From the NCBI RefSeq assembly GCF_938029485.1, contig NZ_CALHGC010000130.1, forward strand, positions 1 through 14,586: 14,586 nt of DNA. The letters run 5' to 3'. The notes under the pieces are model-generated. The model made no database searches, was not told the DNA's origin, and saw only the letters and a list, made by a program, of their open reading frames with translations. This DNA comes from an uncultured Treponema sp. Its GTDB lineage: Bacteria; Spirochaetota; Spirochaetia; Treponematales; Treponemataceae. The first letter of the stretch is position 1; the number at the start of each line of letters is the position of its first letter. Shown here in pieces: positions 12,770 to 14,586 of the stretch. A program made the translations under genes and the position numbers.

Positions 12770-12973
12770 ATGTTAAAGATGATTTGTTGTATAGCGGCCG
12801 ATATTTTAGCGCTTATCTATCTTATCTGGCCGTTCGACATCGTCCCGGATATTATGCCGGTTGTGGGGTTTATGGATGATTTAATTGCCATCCTAGCCGC
12901 CGTAGCTTTTACCATTAAGACGATACGGGATCGGTTTAAAGACAGCGTGAATAAAAATAGGACAGGGAACTAA
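12770..12973 (+). CDS. DUF1232 (YkvA-like) small membrane protein
   Basis: A 67-residue protein of the DUF1232 family. The signature PFDIVPDIMPVVGFMDDL (21-38) matches PxDxxPDxxPxxGxxDDL, flanked by two hydrophobic helices (about 4-20 and 37-54) and a basic tail. DUF1232 proteins are small membrane or membrane-associated proteins whose role is not established. GGAG lies seven bases before ATG 12770. It begins 21 bases after the acidic-tail membrane protein gene, so the two are very likely co-transcribed. Length is typical of the short members of the family. Confidence 0.8.
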   Translation: MLKMICCIAADILALIYLIWPFDIVPDIMPVVGFMDDLIAILAAVAFTIKTIRDRFKDSVNKNRTGN

Positions 12974-13005
12974 AAAGTTTTTACACAACATATTAGGAGG
13001 ATTAT

Positions 13006-13113
13006 ATGGATTTTATACTATGGATTCTTTCATGGTTCGAATCTCCGATATTTGTAATACTATTTTTTATCGGTGTTCCGGAATCGATTTTGCAGAATAT
13101 CCCGACAAGGTAA
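13006..13113 (+). CDS. 35-residue hydrophobic peptide, probably truncated gene
   Basis: MDFILWILSWFESPIFVILF followed by FIGVPESILQNIPTR and TAA. It starts with a strong ribosome binding site (TTAGGAGG at 12993-13000, five bases before ATG), much better than expected for a chance frame, and lies 32 bases after the DUF1232 gene. The hydrophobic part is about 3-24. It ends where it meets the convergent minus-strand DUF3791 gene at 13122, so the rest of an originally longer membrane protein may have been replaced. It may still make a small membrane peptide. Confidence 0.5.
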   Translation: MDFILWILSWFESPIFVILFFIGVPESILQNIPTR

Positions 13114-13121
13114 TCGGCTCA

Positions 13122-13334
13122 CTACTTCTTTTGTATATCTTCCGCTTTCAATTCCTCCGTAAGATAGTCATCGCTCATACAATGCATATCGGAAATGCCG
13201 TCTTTCATCAATTTATATGTTACCGAATGATAGAATTTTTGTAAGGCTGCATCTAAACCGATATGCTCTTTTTCAGCATACAGAGCGATCACCCGTGCAT
13301 ATTTTTTTTGCAGCAGAACCGGATGTGCTAACAT
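13122..13334 (-). CDS. DUF3791-family protein (putative TA component)
   Basis: A 70-residue protein of the DUF3791 type: LLQKKYARVIALYAEKEHIG, then LDAALQKFYHSVTYKLMKDG, and ISDMHCMSDDYLTEEL. Such proteins are usually found next to DUF3990 genes, often as a DUF3791-DUF3990-DUF3791 trio, and are suspected antitoxins or accessory factors; no activity is established. This is the last of that trio here. The start ATG at 13334 overlaps the stop of the broken DUF3990 gene (13328-13330). No strong ribosome binding site is seen, so it probably relied on translational coupling. Unlike the other two members it appears intact. Confidence 0.75.
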   Translation of the reverse strand: MLAHPVLLQKKYARVIALYAEKEHIGLDAALQKFYHSVTYKLMKDGISDMHCMSDDYLTEELKAEDIQKK

Positions 13335-13469
13335 ACGCTCTTAAATCCTTTGTACTGTAAGTACGTATCAATAATTGCCGAAATCCACTCTAAGCCGCGA
13401 GTGCTCGGTGTCAGGCTGAGCAATAATCCGATCAGAGCCGTGATACACGATTATACTTTTATCCCGCAT
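13328..13469 (-). pseudogene. DUF3990 (ADP-ribosyltransferase-like) gene with internal deletion
   Basis: The start at 13469 reads MRDKSIIVYHGSDRIIAQPD and then TEHSRLRVDFG, the DUF3990 N-terminus (VYHGSxxxIxxPdxxxxRxxxDFGxGFY), but it stops two codons later (33 residues, stop 13368-13370). In the +1 frame IIDTYLQYKGFKSVC (ending at the stop 13328-13330) looks like the C-terminal end of the same gene. About 100 or more central residues, including the FYLT part of the fold, are gone and the frame is broken. DUF3990 has been related to ADP-ribosyltransferase-type toxins by comparative work. The start overlaps the 3' end of the upstream DUF3791 gene by 19 bases, the normal operon layout. Confidence 0.72.
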
Positions 13470-13832
13470 TGATCCATCGCCTCAAGTATATCATTGATGA
13501 TGTATTCCTTATCCTTCCTTAAAATTGAACAACAGAACAAAGTGTCAACTTTGGAAGTTGTTCAATTAGTGCGCGATAGCGCACATATAATCAACGATGT
13601 TTGCCGTAAGGCAAACTCGCCGTGTTTTTCAGCCGCGCCATTTTAGCGGCTGAAAATAAACCTTCGTATGCAGTACATCATAATGCGCAACAATATAGTC
13701 GTAGAGAAAGCTGCTCGCCTCTGCCAGAGCCGTATAGATATGCTCGGCATCCGTTTCTAAGCGGATAGCAAGGTTCTCTATGCAGAATATCACAAATTCG
13801 AGTTCATCCGCGTTTTTAATTCGATCACTCAT
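13451..13832 (-). pseudogene. DUF3791-family gene split by a 148-bp insertion
   Basis: The 5' part (from ATG 13832: MSDRIKNADELEFVIFCIEN ... IVAHYDVLHTK) is a typical DUF3791 N-terminus. The 3' part (KDKEYIINDILEAMDQCGIK, then V and stop at 13451-13453) is its usual end. Removing 13513-13660 (148 bases) joins them exactly in frame into a 77-residue protein, the family's normal size. With the insertion present, translation runs off into it after HTK and ends near 13629. The ATG at 13853, which overlaps the stop of the upstream AAA-ATPase gene (TAATG), is an alternative in-frame start. The protein was presumably the partner of the DUF3990 toxin-like protein. Confidence 0.78.
13517..13660 (-). 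mobile_element. MITE-like hairpin-rich insertion, 144 bp, AAGG duplication
   Basis: A non-coding insertion in the DUF3791 gene. It consists almost wholly of inverted repeats: 13525-13533/13557-13565 with an inner 13538-13543/13548-13553, 13569-13574/13579-13584, 13599-13605/13610-13616 and 13626-13636/13646-13656. It is flanked by AAGG (minus strand) at 13661-13664 and 13513-13516, a likely four-base target duplication, although extra AAGG copies nearby make the exact edges uncertain by a few bases. No transposase frame and no matching terminal inverted repeats are seen. Confidence 0.68.
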
Positions 13833-13852
13833 TGGTAACCCACTACCGATCA

Positions 13853-14586
13853 TTACCCATTAGCTATCTGCCAATCCTTAATCGTACGTGTCTGCTCGTT
13901 AAACGAACTTCCTATCAGCACAATCTTCTTACCGTCCGTAAGATATTTTGCTGCATATTCTTTCTCTTTTATCTGATTGAGTGCATCTTCCGCACTGCCG
14001 TTGCCGGTGAGCTTAAACTCAAAGAGGTAGATACTATCTGCAGTAGTAACCACGCAGTCAGCTCGCCCCGTAGAGCAATGCACCTCAGTCTGCACAAACT
14101 GCCCCATCAGCGCAAAGACCAAATACACTGCCGTTTGATAGTTCTGTTCCCGCAGCTTCATGTTTTCTTCGGTGAAGTTATCATACGGTATACCTGCTAT
14201 GATCGACCTCATCCGTTCCATAAAGCTATCAACTTTCCCCTCACGGATGTCTTGTACAAACTGCCATACCGACTTGCCTGTATCACCGAGCGGTAAACTT
14301 GAATATGCAGGCAGTAGATTCTCTAAAAAGCCGTATCGTACTTCATCATTCGGAAAGCCGAGCTTATACAGCCGCGCTTCTTTGATATACCCTATAATCG
14401 TCAAATACCCTGATTGAAACAGAATAGGCAATGCATTTTCCGACACGGCACGATACGTTTCCAACCCCGATTCATTGAGTTCAACATTGCCGTCTAAATC
14501 CGGAATAAAATAATGCGCTTCTTTTAAGTAATTGACTAAAAAGGTCGGTGTCCCCGTACTGAACCAATAGCTGCCGAACCGCTCCT
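13853..14586 (-). CDS. AAA-ATPase-like / PD-(D/E)XK nuclease family protein, 3' part
   Basis: The frame is open from the window edge to the stop at 13853-13855, about 243 residues. It opens with ERFGSYWFSTGTPTFLVNYL, the late AAA-ATPase-like block of this family, and SGYLTIIGY (a typical LxQxGYLTI motif). The C-terminal domain is a PD-(D/E)XK fold: GRADCVVT supplies the Asp, and YLFEFKL supplies Glu-x-Lys 13 residues later, followed by KEYAAKYLTDGKKIVLIGSSF. The N-terminal Walker A and B parts lie beyond the window. The family is abundant and repeated in treponemes, Bacteroidales and Clostridia; a biological role is not established, though conflict or mobile-element functions have been suggested. 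Its stop overlaps an in-frame ATG of the DUF3791 gene. Confidence 0.85.
   Translation of the reverse strand, partial: ERFGSYWFSTGTPTFLVNYLKEAHYFIPDLDGNVELNESGLETYRAVSENALPILFQSGYLTIIGYIKEARLYKLGFPNDEVRYGFLENLLPAYSSLPLGDTGKSVWQFVQDIREGKVDSFMERMRSIIAGIPYDNFTEENMKLREQNYQTAVYLVFALMGQFVQTEVHCSTGRADCVVTTADSIYLFEFKLTGNGSAEDALNQIKEKEYAAKYLTDGKKIVLIGSSFNEQTRTIKDWQIANG

Noticed and set aside
13320..13350. Sequence TTTAAGAGCGTATGTTAGC (minus strand) resembling the attC right arm
   Set aside because: No matching R'' arm at a suitable distance, poor R' core, and the bases are explained by the overlapping DUF3990 stop and DUF3791 start.
13832..14417. Plus-strand frames of 154 and 85 residues
   Set aside because: Antisense to the AAA-ATPase-like/PD-(D/E)XK gene, which shows conserved motifs along its length.

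Overview
The window looks like a piece of a host-associated spirochaete chromosome, most likely an oral Treponema. This is inferred from moderate, uneven GC, a remnant integron integrase beside attC-like sites (chromosomal integrons are known in oral treponemes such as T. denticola), many small toxin-antitoxin-like genes, and an AAA-ATPase-like/PD-(D/E)XK protein family that is expanded in treponemes. No rRNA or tRNA gene and no CRISPR array were seen.

Region 1 (1-3505) is a decayed integron. A frameshifted ABC-transporter ATPase remnant runs directly into the last ~22 codons of a tyrosine integrase of the IntI type. Cassette 1 follows (BrnT/BrnA toxin-antitoxin, then attC at 1126-1267). Cassette 2 is composite: a GyrI-like protein, a frameshifted antitoxin, a MazF/PemK-like toxin running into a PIN-domain remnant, and a small PIN-associated protein, ending in attC at 2862-2924. 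Cassette 3 holds one AT-rich orphan gene and has no attC at its far end.

Region 2 (3529-7647) is housekeeping chromosome of higher GC: an M20 metallopeptidase, a Prx6-type peroxiredoxin on the minus strand with its own terminator and a Fur/PerR-like palindrome, a treponemal hypothetical protein, and an RluA-family pseudouridine synthase.

Region 3 (7648-8879) is mostly non-coding. It holds a strong sigma70-type promoter, a short reading frame with a 13-C tract, a 56-residue protein, and the second copy of a repeat whose first copy lies at 4700-4992. Both copies are bounded by inverted repeats that covary between copies, and both carry arrays of perfect hairpins with different stems, most of which show GGA (or TCC) in the loop. 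I regard this element as the most promising undescribed structure here.

Region 4 (8880-13113) is a plus-strand run of small unrecognised genes: a coiled-coil protein, a signal-peptide/multi-TM/coiled-coil protein, a helical protein, a duplicated Cys3-His mini-protein, a membrane protein with a poly-Asp tail, a DUF1232 protein and a 35-codon membrane peptide. The first two overlap by 4 bases; most others have good ribosome binding sites. It could be a membrane-associated module of unknown function.

Region 5 (13122-14586, minus strand) holds the 3' part of an AAA-ATPase-like/PD-(D/E)XK gene followed by a DUF3791-DUF3990-DUF3791 toxin-antitoxin-like locus. The first DUF3791 gene is split by a 148-bp hairpin-rich insertion whose exact removal restores a 77-residue protein, and the DUF3990 gene has lost its middle.
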